Notes under the pieces: generated by a model
Told to the model about the DNA's origin: nothing
The model's database searches: none
What the model saw: the letters and a program-made list of their open reading frames with translations, nothing else
DNA from: a miscellaneous Crenarchaeota group-6 archaeon AD8-1
Lineage (GTDB): Archaea; Thermoproteota; Bathyarchaeia; Bathyarchaeales; Bathycorpusculaceae
Assembly (NCBI GenBank): GCA_001273385.1
Contig: LFWW01000019.1
Coordinates: forward strand, 1-42,887
Direction: 5' to 3'
DNA length: 42,887 nucleotides
Shown: positions 8,218-16,735 of the stretch, in pieces
Layout: each line of letters begins with the position of its first letter
How positions within the stretch are numbered: position 1 is the first letter of the stretch
Made by a program: the position numbers and the translations under genes

Positions 8218-9489
8218 ATGAAAACCAAATATTTTATGGTTTTTCTTCTGGCTTTATTATTTTTAACCGTTTTTACAAAGAGTTTTTCTATAAGAGTTAA
8301 TGGTCAAGATAATTATTATTACAGAGATTTCGAGTGGGATTATGATGGGAAAACTTGGACTTGGAGTTTATCTATTCCACAATATCTTTATGAAGAATAC
8401 AAAAGCGTACCAGTATTTGATAGACTTAGAGATGGTCCTGGAGGTTATGGTTTTCTAACCACCACAAATGATTACTATATAGAATCGGTTGCTGAGAAAC
8501 TCCAAGAGGCTGCTGATGGAGAAGGTTATGGTTCTTTTGATGAAGTTAGTTTTGTTTTGGCTTTTGTTCAAAGCTTGGATTATACTTCTGATAATGTTAC
8601 TTCTGGTTATGATGAGTATCCTAGATTCCCTATAGAAACTTTGGTGGATAATGGGGGTGATTGTGAAGATACCTCAATATTGTTTGCTACTTTGACATTG
8701 ATTATGGGGTATGGTACAGTCTATCTTAGTCCTCCTAACCATTATGCGGTTGGCATTTTAGGAGATGATCTTGATGGTTACTATTTTACTTATGGTGAAA
8801 AAACCTACTATTATTGTGAGACTACTGGTGAGGGATGGAAGATTGGGGATCTTCCTGAAGAACTTGTTGGTGTTGAAGCTGCTATCTACCCAATTAGGGA
8901 TTGGTTACAGTATGTTCCTGATTATGTTTATGTTCCTCTTCCTTCTCCAACTCCCTCTTCTGGGGAGGATATGATTGAGGTTTATGTTACTGAGGTTGTT
9001 GATGGGGATACTTTTAGTACTTTTCAGGGTTATACTGTTAGGTTGGCTGATGTTGATGCTCCAGAATTTGGTGAAGTAGGATTTGTTGAATCTACTGTTT
9101 TTTTGGAGAGTTTGATTGAGAATAAAACTGTAATCCTTGATATTGATGATATTTCTAGAACTGATTCTTTTGGTAGATTTGTTTGTTTGGTTTTTTTGGA
9201 TTGGAATTCTACTCATTATTTGAATGTTAATCAGGTTCTTATTAGCGAATATCATGCTGTTATTGACGATTTTTCAAATAATGAATTTAATCCTTACTTT
9301 TGGACTGTTTTTCTTTTGAAAGATCAAGCCCCACTACCCACTCCTTCATTCACTCCATCACCAACTCCTACTATAGCTCCTATACCCTCTCCAACAGGTT
9401 TTGTTATTGATCAAGATTTTTTAGGAGCCTTATTTATTCTCTTTTCTATAGTTTTAGCAATGGCTTTTTTTCTAAAATCTAAGAAATAA
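8218..9489 (+). CDS. Surface-anchored transglutaminase-like and thermonuclease-like fusion
   Basis: A signal peptide (from MKTKYFMVFLLALLFLTVF) is followed by a transglutaminase-like domain (residues ~30-240) with the catalytic Cys in NGGDCEDTSILFATL and the His in PPNHYAVGIL. A staphylococcal-nuclease fold comes next (about 253-370). It keeps DGDTF, Arg in YTVRLADVDAPE with the Glu two residues after Ala, and Arg in TDSFGRFVCLVF, so the SNase catalytic Arg/Glu/Arg set appears intact; the metal-site Thr is Ala. A Pro/Thr/Ser linker (about 380-400) leads to a C-terminal TM helix and KSKK. The protein should act outside the cell, on peptide and nucleic acid or on a bound polymer. ATG at 8218 is preferred to TTG at 8212. 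Confidence 0.82.
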   Translation: MKTKYFMVFLLALLFLTVFTKSFSIRVNGQDNYYYRDFEWDYDGKTWTWSLSIPQYLYEEYKSVPVFDRLRDGPGGYGFLTTTNDYYIESVAEKLQEAADGEGYGSFDEVSFVLAFVQSLDYTSDNVTSGYDEYPRFPIETLVDNGGDCEDTSILFATLTLIMGYGTVYLSPPNHYAVGILGDDLDGYYFTYGEKTYYYCETTGEGWKIGDLPEELVGVEAAIYPIRDWLQYVPDYVYVPLPSPTPSSGEDMIEVYVTEVVDGDTFSTFQGYTVRLADVDAPEFGEVGFVESTVFLESLIENKTVILDIDDISRTDSFGRFVCLVFLDWNSTHYLNVNQVLISEYHAVIDDFSNNEFNPYFWTVFLLKDQAPLPTPSFTPSPTPTIAPIPSPTGFVIDQDFLGALFILFSIVLAMAFFLKSKK

Positions 9490-9501
9490 AAAAAATGTAA
9501 T

Positions 9502-10955
9502 TTATTTTTTCTTCTTAAGAATAACCAATGTAGTTATGATCATAGTTATTATTAAAATGACTACAATTAGATAGTGTGGTGGATTTTGATCCAAAACAAC
9601 ATAATATATTCTTAGATCAGGATCACATAAGGCAGAAACATACATGCATCCTACAGTTATTATCTCAACTGTCCCATCCTGATCAATATCTCCTGTTTGA
9701 ACATTCCAAGCAACTACTCCATCCCCAACAGTCCAGTCTTCTTTGTATTTTAAGAATAATTCCTCTCCATTCCATCTCCATACTCTTAGTTGGCCTTGTT
9801 CGGGGGGAACATTAACATCATCAAAGCCACCATATGCTCCTGTTAATCCTGCAGTTACAATCTCAACTTGGTTATCAGCATCGACATCATCCAATCTAAC
9901 TGCTTTGATTTCAGTAACATCATTGGTTATCCATTCATGACTATTCTCGCAAACCAAGATTTGATTTTCCCAGTTCCAAATTTTTAATTGTGCGTTTATT
10001 TTTTCTCCATCAAAAGCAAATCCACCTGTTACTATCTCTAAGATTCCATCTAAATCCACATCTTTTATTCTTAAGTTATTCACGATAGTGTTGCCCATTG
10101 GATCACCTGTTATAGTGACTCCAAAAACGTCTTCTACCATTCTCCATTCCTTATTCTCAATTAAAGAGAAGGCTTCATTCTCCCAATGCCAAATCCTTAT
10201 CTGACCACTACTATTGTTAAGATCATTATCATATCCTGCTGTAATTATTTCTATTTGTCCATCGTAATCTAAATCATATGTTGCTACTGATGTTGCGCTT
10301 GCGCTTTTTGAAGCACACCATTGTATAGTCCCTAAGAGCTCAAGCGTGTTGATATTATATTTAAAAATTGATAATTGAGCTGATGTTTTTGCTCCAGTAG
10401 TATTAGTTCCTGCTACGATTATCTCAGATACTCCATCTTCATCAAAATCGAATGCTGAGATAGATCCTGATGAGATACCTTCATATTCAGATTTTAGTAG
10501 TAAATTTGCGCCATCCCAATTCCAAACTCTAAGTATAGAATTAATGTTTGTTCCATCTGATTTTGTGCCACCTGTAATTATTTCAGGAAGACCGTCAAGA
10601 TCTAAATCAGTTGCAAAAGTACTTCTAGTAATACCTAACCACTCATGGCTCTTTTCTAGACTAAATCTTTCTCCATTCCAATTCCAAATTTTAAAAGGGG
10701 CTCTTAATTCTGTTCTGGATGAATTAATCATATCATAACTCATCCCTCCAGTAATTAGTTCTAATGTTTTATCATTATCAATGTCGCCAACAAAAAAATT
10801 GTATGTGCCAAAATTGCAAGTTCCTCCTGTCTCATAAGTATCCCAATGGTTTGGGCAAGGACATTTTGGCTTATTAATAATAAGAAAAATAAAAAAAATA
10901 AAATAAATATTTTGATTAATTGAATATTTTTTTTTGTATCCAGTTTTTTTACCAT
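9502..10955 (-). CDS. Exported FG-GAP/VCBS beta-propeller protein, apparently frameshifted
   Basis: The main frame (9502-10743) has six calcium-loop repeats of the type DxDxDGxxEIITGG (DLDLDGLPEIITGG, DFDEDGVSEIIVAG, DLDYDGQIEIITAG, DVDLDGILEIVTGG, DVDADNQVEIVTAG, DIDQDGTVEIITVG), each followed by an IWNW strand, and a C-terminal TM with KKKK. Extending that frame upstream gives a seventh repeat (DIDNDKTLELITGG) but no start codon. A clear signal peptide (LIKIFILFFLFFLLLISQ, then NVLAQ) begins at 10955 in another frame. One extra A in the AAA run at about 10853-10855 would join them. The seven blades match an integrin-like propeller, so this is a surface binding protein. It ends 12 bases from the nuclease-fusion gene, in convergent orientation. 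Confidence 0.7.
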
Positions 10956-11229
10956 TCCATCACAAGTTACTATCTAATTATTTTTAATAAAGAACACTTT
11001 TATGCACTAAGATTTAGATTAGAATTTTTATTAAATCTTTTCTTGTTTTATTTTTTTTTAAGACATTCAAAAAAAATCAAAAAATAAGCACAAATAATAC
11101 ATTTAATTTTAGATATTACTAAAACTTCAAATGAATAATTACAATGTTAATTTATTATCTTGTTTTAAAAGGTAGCACAAGTTTTTTATAAAAAGCTTTA
11201 TTACATCTTCTTTTGAAGGTGATTGATTT

Positions 11230-11616
11230 TTGGCTTTTTGTACCAAATGCGGAAAAGAAGTAACTGAAGAAATGAACGTATGTCCTAATTGTGGTAATCC
11301 TTTGAAGGTGGTACCGACTCGTAAAGAGATTAGCACTTCTAGTGTAACATTTGGAACCAAGAATTCAGGTTTGGGAGCTGTCCTATCTCTTTTAATTCCA
11401 GGTTTAGGTCAGATATATGCTGGGAGAATAGGTAGAGGTTTGATTTTTCTTTTCTTAGTAGTTCCTATGACTGTAATAATAGGACTATTTTTGTGGTTTC
11501 TCTTTCTTCCTCTGTTTTTGCCTTTGGCTTTCTGGATTTGGAACATATATGATGCTTATAATATATGCAATCAATACAATAGGAGTCTTCTTGCAACTGG
11601 AAGTCCTCCTTGGTAA
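11230..11616 (+). CDS. Zinc-ribbon membrane protein (TM2-like)
   Basis: An N-terminal zinc ribbon (CTKCGKEVTEEMNVCPNCGN, two CxxC pairs) is joined by a short linker to a hydrophobic hairpin region: VLSLLIPGLGQIYAGRIGRG, which is the signature of TM2-type domains, then two further TM stretches. The function of such archaeal proteins is unknown. The start is TTG at 11230, with a GGTGAT ribosome-binding-like site at 11218-11223. Upstream AT-rich DNA (10956-11229) shows no other gene. Confidence 0.75.
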   Translation: MAFCTKCGKEVTEEMNVCPNCGNPLKVVPTRKEISTSSVTFGTKNSGLGAVLSLLIPGLGQIYAGRIGRGLIFLFLVVPMTVIIGLFLWFLFLPLFLPLAFWIWNIYDAYNICNQYNRSLLATGSPPW

Positions 11617-11708
11617 ACAATTTTTAAAATACACAAAGAGTATGTTGTTACTTTAGTTGCTTATTCTTAAGATTTCTTATCCTGGATTTTTAAGATAATT
11701 GATCCGTA

Positions 11709-12125
11709 TTAACTTTGATTTAAATATCTCTTTGATACACACTCATAGCAGATTTTCTGTGTTCTATACCCGAACTTTCTGGCTTGAAAATCTCTTCCAC
11801 ATTTATTACACTTAACTAGCTTTTTTGGTTTAGGATTTAGAATTTTTAATCTTTCTCTTATTTCATTTTTTATGTCCTGATCATCGGTTGCGTTTAGTTC
11901 TTGCTTTAATAATTTTATAGCTATTTTAACGCTTTCATTTTTATATTTCTTTACAAAATTGCTTTTTATTTTTGCTGTAGTTTGAATCTGTTTTGGTAGA
12001 ATAGTTACAAAATTTTCTGGGTAATTTTTTGAGATTTCTAGATCTGTTATTGCAAATCTTATATATTTTCCGGTTTGATAATCTTTTAGGTTTTTATTCT
12101 TTGTTATATGCAATTTAAGTTTCAT
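11709..12125 (-). CDS. Lineage-specific zinc-ribbon protein, intact paralogue
   Basis: The 138-residue protein starts MKLKLHITKNKNLKDYQ, has an alpha/beta N-terminal part (YIRFAITDLEISKNYPENFV, then TILPK), a Lys-rich helical middle and a C-terminal zinc ribbon (KCNKCGRDF, then ICYECVSKRY). No known family is recognised. A clear paralogue, broken by a frameshift, lies at 26131-26542 on the same strand: both share the MKLKL start, the YPxNFVxILPK block and the ribbon. The basic composition suggests nucleic-acid binding, which is inference. Confidence 0.6.
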   Translation of the reverse strand: MKLKLHITKNKNLKDYQTGKYIRFAITDLEISKNYPENFVTILPKQIQTTAKIKSNFVKKYKNESVKIAIKLLKQELNATDDQDIKNEIRERLKILNPKPKKLVKCNKCGRDFQARKFGYRTQKICYECVSKRYLNQS

Positions 12126-12797
12126 TATATTATTTCATCTGTTTTATAACTGTTTATTTTAGGTATTTATTTTGTTGATTTTGTTAGTGTTGTTAGTGTT
12201 GTTAGTGTTGTTAGTGTTGTTATATTTAATTTATTTATAATTCGAATAGTTTTTTTCAGATTTCACTACTTGTGTCTTACTTTGTGTTTCAATTTTTTTC
12301 TAAAAATTATTTTAAAACTTAGCAAATTTTTAATTTTGACAATTTATCTATTAGTTATTAAAATTATTATTTTTAGACAGATATTATCCTAAGATAAATT
12401 TTGATAATGTAGCAAATTTTGCTTAAAAATAGCTGTTAAAAAAATTGGTTTTATCAATTATAGATTTAATATAAGTTTTGTTTTATGAGGATCAATACTC
12501 CAGGCTCTTGACCTCCAATTTCGGATTGAATGATTCTTCTTTGTTAGTCTGAACATTTTTTTCACTTCGTAATATCAGATGTATTAATTCTTAATATAAA
12601 CAATTATTCCTGTTCAATTCCCATTCAATAATTGGGTATATTCCATTTTCGAATATCTTTTATTTTCCGATATAATATAATAAAAGCTTATTTTGAAGTA
12701 TTTTTGGATTAAAATAAAGGAAAGATTATTGATATGAATTTTTCCAGATAGATTATTTTAGTCATATAAAGTTTTGGATAAGGAATAACTCAGAAAT
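12126..12797. other. Long AT-rich intergenic region
   Basis: No intact gene is seen in these 672 bases. The left end holds a 9-bp tandem repeat. On the minus strand an open stretch of about 30 codons ending at 12492 (VQTNKEESFNPKLEVKSLEY before the stop) has protein-like composition but no usable start after the preceding stop near 12590; it may be the decayed tail of a lost gene. The rest shows nothing recognisable. Confidence 0.4.
12181..12222. repeat. 9-bp tandem repeat, about 4.7 copies
   Basis: The unit TTGTTAGTG repeats four times perfectly at 12181-12216 and continues with TTGTTA. It lies about 55 bases upstream of the zinc-ribbon gene starting at 12125. The units are too short and have no spacers, so it is not a CRISPR; copy number may vary between strains. 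Confidence 0.9.
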
Positions 12798-13898
12798 TTA
12801 ATTAGATATTGATAGTTTCCTCTTTTTTATTATTAATCCTTTTTTAAAATAAAAAGTTGGATATTTTTGGTAGGTAATTTCAAAAGACTTTTTTCTCCTT
12901 GTAATTTTTTTTAATTCATCAAACAATATTTCTGTTTCTTGGCGAGTCATAACTGGAAAATCATAATATGTGCTTTTATAGTTTAGTTCATTCTGGTTTT
13001 CTAATTGTTTTTCTACGAACTTTATATGGTTTTTAAGTCTATTTTCAATAATTTGATTTGAGAAGTCCACCAATGAATCAAATCGAGAAGAAATATGGTT
13101 TTTGAATTTTTTATTTATTTCAAAACCTATACTATTTCTTCCAGCTACTATTGAAGCGATAGTGGTGGTACCTGTTCCTAAGAAAGGGTCCAAAATATGA
13201 TCTTTTTTTAAAGAATACATATTTATCAATCTATAAGCTAGTTCAAATGGAAAGGCTGCGCTCTTTGCTCTTATTTCTTTATTTATATTATTTTGTCTAA
13301 TTCCTTTAAGTCCTTCCCAAATATCAGAAAACCAAATATTTCTCTCTTCCCAGAAGAATGCACTTTGTTTCCTGTTTGACTTTTCTTCAATTTTTGTAAA
13401 AAGCCGATTGTTGCCTTTTCGCAAAACAAGAATAAATTCGTGCTCCAAGGTTACATATGCTCCAGCAGGAAGCATGCCTGATCCCATAAATTTGCTGGGA
13501 GAATTTGTTTGTTTTTTCCATATAATTGCTGGAAGACAACTAAAACCTAATTTTTCACAAAATTGTAGAATTCTGGAATGATTCATATATATTTTAAATT
13601 CTTTTCCAATTTTTCTTGTTGCATCACCTACATTTATACAGGCAAAACCACCATGTTTCAAAACTCGATAACCTTCTTTCCAAACTTTATCCAATTCCTG
13701 ATTCATTAACTCAAATGCATCATTCCCATTTTTAGCATTTAATTTCTCTTTGATTATTGGATTTTGTTCAGAAAAGACTTTGTCCCACATTTCAATCATT
13801 GGATAAGGTGGAGAAGTCACTATTAGATCAATAGACTCATCTTCGATTTCATTCATATTATTTGAGTTAGAAAAAGACAATTTGTGATGAGTTTTCAT
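12798..13898 (-). CDS. DNA methyltransferase, beta class (probably cytosine-N4)
   Basis: The catalytic motif IV comes first (LIVTSPPYPMIEMWDKVF, residues ~28-45) and the SAM-binding motif I comes late (DPFLGTGTTTIASIVAGRNS, about residue 235), the circular order of the beta class. TSPPY rather than DPPY or NPPY points to N4-cytosine methylation, though N6-adenine cannot be excluded. The central segment (about 120-215) should be the target-recognition region. No restriction endonuclease gene is adjacent, so it acts as a solitary methyltransferase in housekeeping, regulation or protection. ATG at 13898 is preceded by an in-frame TTG at 13901; AAGGG lies about 10 bases upstream. Confidence 0.85.
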   Translation of the reverse strand: MKTHHKLSFSNSNNMNEIEDESIDLIVTSPPYPMIEMWDKVFSEQNPIIKEKLNAKNGNDAFELMNQELDKVWKEGYRVLKHGGFACINVGDATRKIGKEFKIYMNHSRILQFCEKLGFSCLPAIIWKKQTNSPSKFMGSGMLPAGAYVTLEHEFILVLRKGNNRLFTKIEEKSNRKQSAFFWEERNIWFSDIWEGLKGIRQNNINKEIRAKSAAFPFELAYRLINMYSLKKDHILDPFLGTGTTTIASIVAGRNSIGFEINKKFKNHISSRFDSLVDFSNQIIENRLKNHIKFVEKQLENQNELNYKSTYYDFPVMTRQETEILFDELKKITRRKKSFEITYQKYPTFYFKKGLIIKKRKLSISN

Positions 13899-14031
13899 CA
13901 AGATTTTTCCCTTAATTATGATAAGACTTTATTAATTTTAAATCTATAAATGATTTTTTTGTAATCTTAGAATCAGTTTAGAAATAAAATAATATATTCT
14001 GGAAAATATTTAGCAGGGTTTCTTATCTAAA

Positions 14032-14406
14032 TTATTGGTGTTCTATAAAGATCGTTTTTGATGCCTCTTTTTTCATATATTCCTTAAGTTTTTCTTTAGG
14101 AATACATTTTGTTAGTCCTGAACAATACTTGCTTGTGTGTATTTCTAAAACATGAGAAAGTGGCTCAATGATCTCATTGTTTAATAAATACTTTTTATCT
14201 TTTCCCACTTTTTCTGAGATAACTAACATACATTTTTCCAATTTTTCAAGGTTTTCTAGAATAAGACTTTGATTTTGTTTTAGTGATGATGATATTTCTG
14301 AAACATTTTTAGGACCACCTATTAGAAAGTCAATAATCGCTAGTCTTGTTCGATTTGATAATGCGGAAAAGAGTAGATAATATGCTTCATTAGAAAATTC
14401 TTTCAT
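14032..14406 (-). CDS. ArsR-type winged-helix regulator
   Basis: Residues 8-75 form an ArsR/SmtB winged helix (YYLLFSALSNRTRLAIIDFL, then VSEISSSLKQNQSLILENLE). The recognition helix is followed by a short wing (EKVGKDKKYLLNN). Cysteines in KLEKCMLV and in HTSKYCSGLTKC, with a nearby His, could bind a metal or serve as a redox switch; the classical CVC motif of ArsR is absent. The upstream inverted repeat TTATTC-N9-GAATAA (14422-14442) is a candidate autoregulatory operator. ATG at 14406 is the start. Confidence 0.75.
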   Translation of the reverse strand: MKEFSNEAYYLLFSALSNRTRLAIIDFLIGGPKNVSEISSSLKQNQSLILENLEKLEKCMLVISEKVGKDKKYLLNNEIIEPLSHVLEIHTSKYCSGLTKCIPKEKLKEYMKKEASKTIFIEHQ

Positions 14407-14746
14407 TTAGTTTCTCCTAAATTATTCTGAATTAATGAATAAATTTTTGATTAATTAAGCTATCCTAATTTCATTTCTATGTTTTTATAGATTAATATTT
14501 TTTTATTTTGAATGTCTTTGTTTGTGTGTTAATATTGTTTTTTTATAAGAATTATTATTTAATCTTATTTGGCACTTCTCTAAAAATTTTCTCTATGTTA
14601 TGAATTTTAATTCTAATGAAAATCCTTTATTCTTATTTGTGAGTTCAAGGATCTTAGGTCACTTTAAACTAGAAAAATGGATATAATTGTCTTTGAAAAA
14701 CGTTTTATAATCATTTTTTTTACAGAAAAATTGTATTTTCTCTCTG
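14407..14746. other. Intergenic region upstream of the ArsR gene
   Basis: These 340 AT-rich bases hold the ArsR promoter and the small inverted repeat at 14422-14442. I see no further gene or RNA in the rest. Confidence 0.4.
14422..14442. promoter_or_regulatory. Inverted repeat upstream of the ArsR-type gene
   Basis: TTATTC and GAATAA are perfect complements separated by nine bases, 16-36 bases upstream of the ArsR start codon. The size and position fit an autorepressor operator, but AT-rich DNA produces such repeats by chance. Confidence 0.3.
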
Positions 14747-14896
14747 TTATTCTTTTTTTCTTTGAGCCATTGCTTGTTGCATCAAATGTGGCATATTTGC
14801 CATGCCTTCCTTTAGCATTTCCATTAAAGGTTCATTTATCTCTGCTTCAATAGTGATCTTAACGTGTCCTTTTTTATTTTCAGGTATGTTCTTCAC
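14747..14896 (-). CDS. Small 49-residue protein overlapping the upstream gene
   Basis: A GTG start at 14896 opens a frame that begins MKNIPENKKGHVKITIEAEI and ends AMAQRKKE, with an amphipathic middle (PLMEMLKEGMANMPHLMQQ). It overlaps the end of the preceding gene by 17 bases, and GGGGGTG gives a purine-rich site at the start; such tight coupling suggests one operon and co-translation. The beta-strand-like opening followed by a Met-rich helix has no family I recognise. It is below the usual length cut-off of gene finders, but composition and coupling make it credible. Confidence 0.6.
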   Translation of the reverse strand: MKNIPENKKGHVKITIEAEINEPLMEMLKEGMANMPHLMQQAMAQRKKE

Positions 14897-15110
14897 CCCC
14901 TTTAATCTTATCTATGAAAAGATCCATTTCTAAAAAATAGTGGAATTTTTCCTTTCTTTTAGTTTTCACTTTGTAGTCTGTTATTGTTCCTTTGTTTTTG
15001 TATTCCTTGAGCTTTCTACTTAGGAAGTAGTTAATAGCTTGAGGATAAAAGATTTCAAATTTAAAAGCTATTTTGATAAGAACCGAGTAAGTACTCTCTA
15101 TTATTCCCAT
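14880..15110 (-). CDS. Small hypothetical protein (76 residues)
   Basis: The protein starts MGIIESTYSVLIKIAFKFEI and has a predicted helical N-terminal half and a charged, beta-rich C-terminal half (YKVKTKRKEKFHYFLEMDLF). No domain is recognised. Its stop overlaps the start of the 49-residue gene, so the two are probably co-expressed. The start is ATG at 15110. A membrane-associated role is possible from the hydrophobic first 30 residues but is not certain. Confidence 0.5.
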   Translation of the reverse strand: MGIIESTYSVLIKIAFKFEIFYPQAINYFLSRKLKEYKNKGTITDYKVKTKRKEKFHYFLEMDLFIDKIKGGEEHT

Positions 15111-15312
15111 GTTTTTTCCTTTTTATTTTGTCTAAATATATTGTTGCTTTTAGATCGTTTAAACTATTGGTTTCATTAAAAGGCTTGAAAATCTGCTGAT
15201 TACTTTGAACTACAAAATTCAATATCTTTTCAATAATACTTTTTATCAGATTCAGATTTGAGAATTAAATTGAAATTAGATATTTAAAAGAAAGCAAAAT
15301 TGAATAAAATTT

Positions 15313-15534
15313 TCAATTTTTTTTCCTGTTGATTTTCGAGATAGTTAATCCAATTAATATGAGAACAATAAAGAGTCCTCCAAATAAGGATAGGATCATC
15401 CTTAATGCTGGATCAGAATGATAGACTATATCCGTAGGAAGGCCAAGCAAATAGGCTGTTAAGAAAGCTCCTATAAATATTGCACCAATTCCTTCAAAAA
15501 TTATCAAAAAATTTGATATTTGATTTTCATTCAT
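15313..15534 (-). CDS. Small two-TM membrane protein
   Basis: The protein has 73 residues with two TM helices (FLIIFEGIGAIFIGAFLTAY and ILSLFGGLFIVLILIGLTI) and a basic C-terminus (SKINRKKN). No family is recognised. The start is ATG at 15534. A perfect 10-bp inverted repeat lies 21 bases upstream at 15555-15583, between this gene and the divergent membrane-protein gene at 15716. Confidence 0.55.
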   Translation of the reverse strand: MNENQISNFLIIFEGIGAIFIGAFLTAYLLGLPTDIVYHSDPALRMILSLFGGLFIVLILIGLTISKINRKKN

Positions 15535-15554
15535 TTCCTAACCCCTTCTCTATT

Positions 15555-15583
15555 ATTCATTCTAGTGCAATTATAGAATGAAT
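15555..15583. promoter_or_regulatory. 10-bp perfect inverted repeat between divergent genes
   Basis: ATTCATTCTA and TAGAATGAAT are exact complements separated by nine bases (GTGCAATTA). The repeat is 21-49 bases upstream of the minus-strand gene starting at 15534, overlapping where its core promoter should be, and 133 bases from the start at 15716. It fits a dimeric regulator's operator. Confidence 0.4.
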
Positions 15584-15715
15584 TAATTATAAGACTATCT
15601 AAATTGGCTTTAAAGCTTAGAAAAAGATTGCTCTCCCATATTTCTTACTATACGAAACTTTATTCCAAAAGAATATATATTGAAAACAAATTGAGAAAGT
15701 AATTAGGGACGAGAT

Positions 15716-16609
15716 TTGGCAGGCAATAAGGTAGATTTACCTATAAAAACTGGCTTGTTAATAGTAACCCTCACCTGGTTTTTGTTTACTACTTATCAGT
15801 TCATAAAAGGAGCATTTAACATCTATAGGGATTATTTTTGGATTTCCCTAACTGATACTGCAGGTACTTTTGGTTTGGGTTTTAGAACTATGGCAGCTCT
15901 AATAGCAGTTATAACTGTATTGTTCTTTGTAGTAAAGAAGGATCTTAAAAAACCTGAAATCTTCATGTCTGTTAGGTGGATTTTACTTGGTGAGATTGTT
16001 TGTTTTCTTTCTTTGATTCCTGTTGTGATCTGGGGTTTAGCTGTAGTTGTTGGAATTGAAAGCAACATATTTGGTTTGGGAAATTTTTTAGAAAGCACTT
16101 TACCTGTTATGATTGAAGCTATTGGAATTCCTATTCTTCTTACTAAACTTTTTTTGGAGTTAAATCCAGATAAACCTCCTAACGGAGCTATTAAGTGGGG
16201 GTTAATTTCAGGTGTTTTCTACGTTTTTGTATTTTGGGTGAACAACACAGGCAATTGGTTAGGGGCTATTTCACGCAAAGGAATAGAGTATGTCATAGCT
16301 TATCCTGATCATATTCTTAGTTTTAGTTTGACTGTTTTTGGATTGTTTGCATTACTATTGTATGGTATTGATATAATTAGGAAATCTACAGCCGCTAAAT
16401 TTTCAAATAAACTGAATCTTAATAAAATTGGTATATTGATTACTGGAGTTGGTCTTTACTTTGCAATTATTTATGTGATGTGGTTGTTTTTAGGAACTGA
16501 TGCTAAATGGAGCACTTGGTACGCTTGGTTCCTTGGTCATAATATGGAATTATGGATGATGGCCCTTCCATTAGTTGGATTACCTTTAATATTTAAAAAA
16601 AGATCTTAG
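15716..16609 (+). CDS. Multi-pass membrane protein of unknown function
   Basis: The 297-residue protein has about seven or eight TM helices, with conserved-looking polar stretches between them (LELNPDKPPNGAIKWGLISG, FWVNNTGNWLGA, FLGTDAKWSTWYAWFLGHNM). The last motif, rich in Trp and His at the C-terminal TM edge, may be a heme or metal contact, but this is speculative. The start is TTG at 15716. No transporter family is recognised and no partner gene is adjacent. Confidence 0.6.
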   Translation: MAGNKVDLPIKTGLLIVTLTWFLFTTYQFIKGAFNIYRDYFWISLTDTAGTFGLGFRTMAALIAVITVLFFVVKKDLKKPEIFMSVRWILLGEIVCFLSLIPVVIWGLAVVVGIESNIFGLGNFLESTLPVMIEAIGIPILLTKLFLELNPDKPPNGAIKWGLISGVFYVFVFWVNNTGNWLGAISRKGIEYVIAYPDHILSFSLTVFGLFALLLYGIDIIRKSTAAKFSNKLNLNKIGILITGVGLYFAIIYVMWLFLGTDAKWSTWYAWFLGHNMELWMMALPLVGLPLIFKKRS

Positions 16610-16735
16610 ATCACTATTAAAAAATAGACATACCCTTAATTATATCAACTATCAAATTAAATAATCAAAATTTTTTCATTATAAGTAATTTATTGCAAAT
16701 TTATTTTTGGATGATATTCACTATTTATAATTAAG

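Noticed and set aside
12181-12222. Possible CRISPR array
   Set aside because: The unit is nine bases, units are contiguous and no spacers exist.
16376-16609. Heme copper oxidase-like motif at the C-terminus of the membrane protein at 15716
   Set aside because: A single HNMELW stretch without the other His ligands is not enough for a call.
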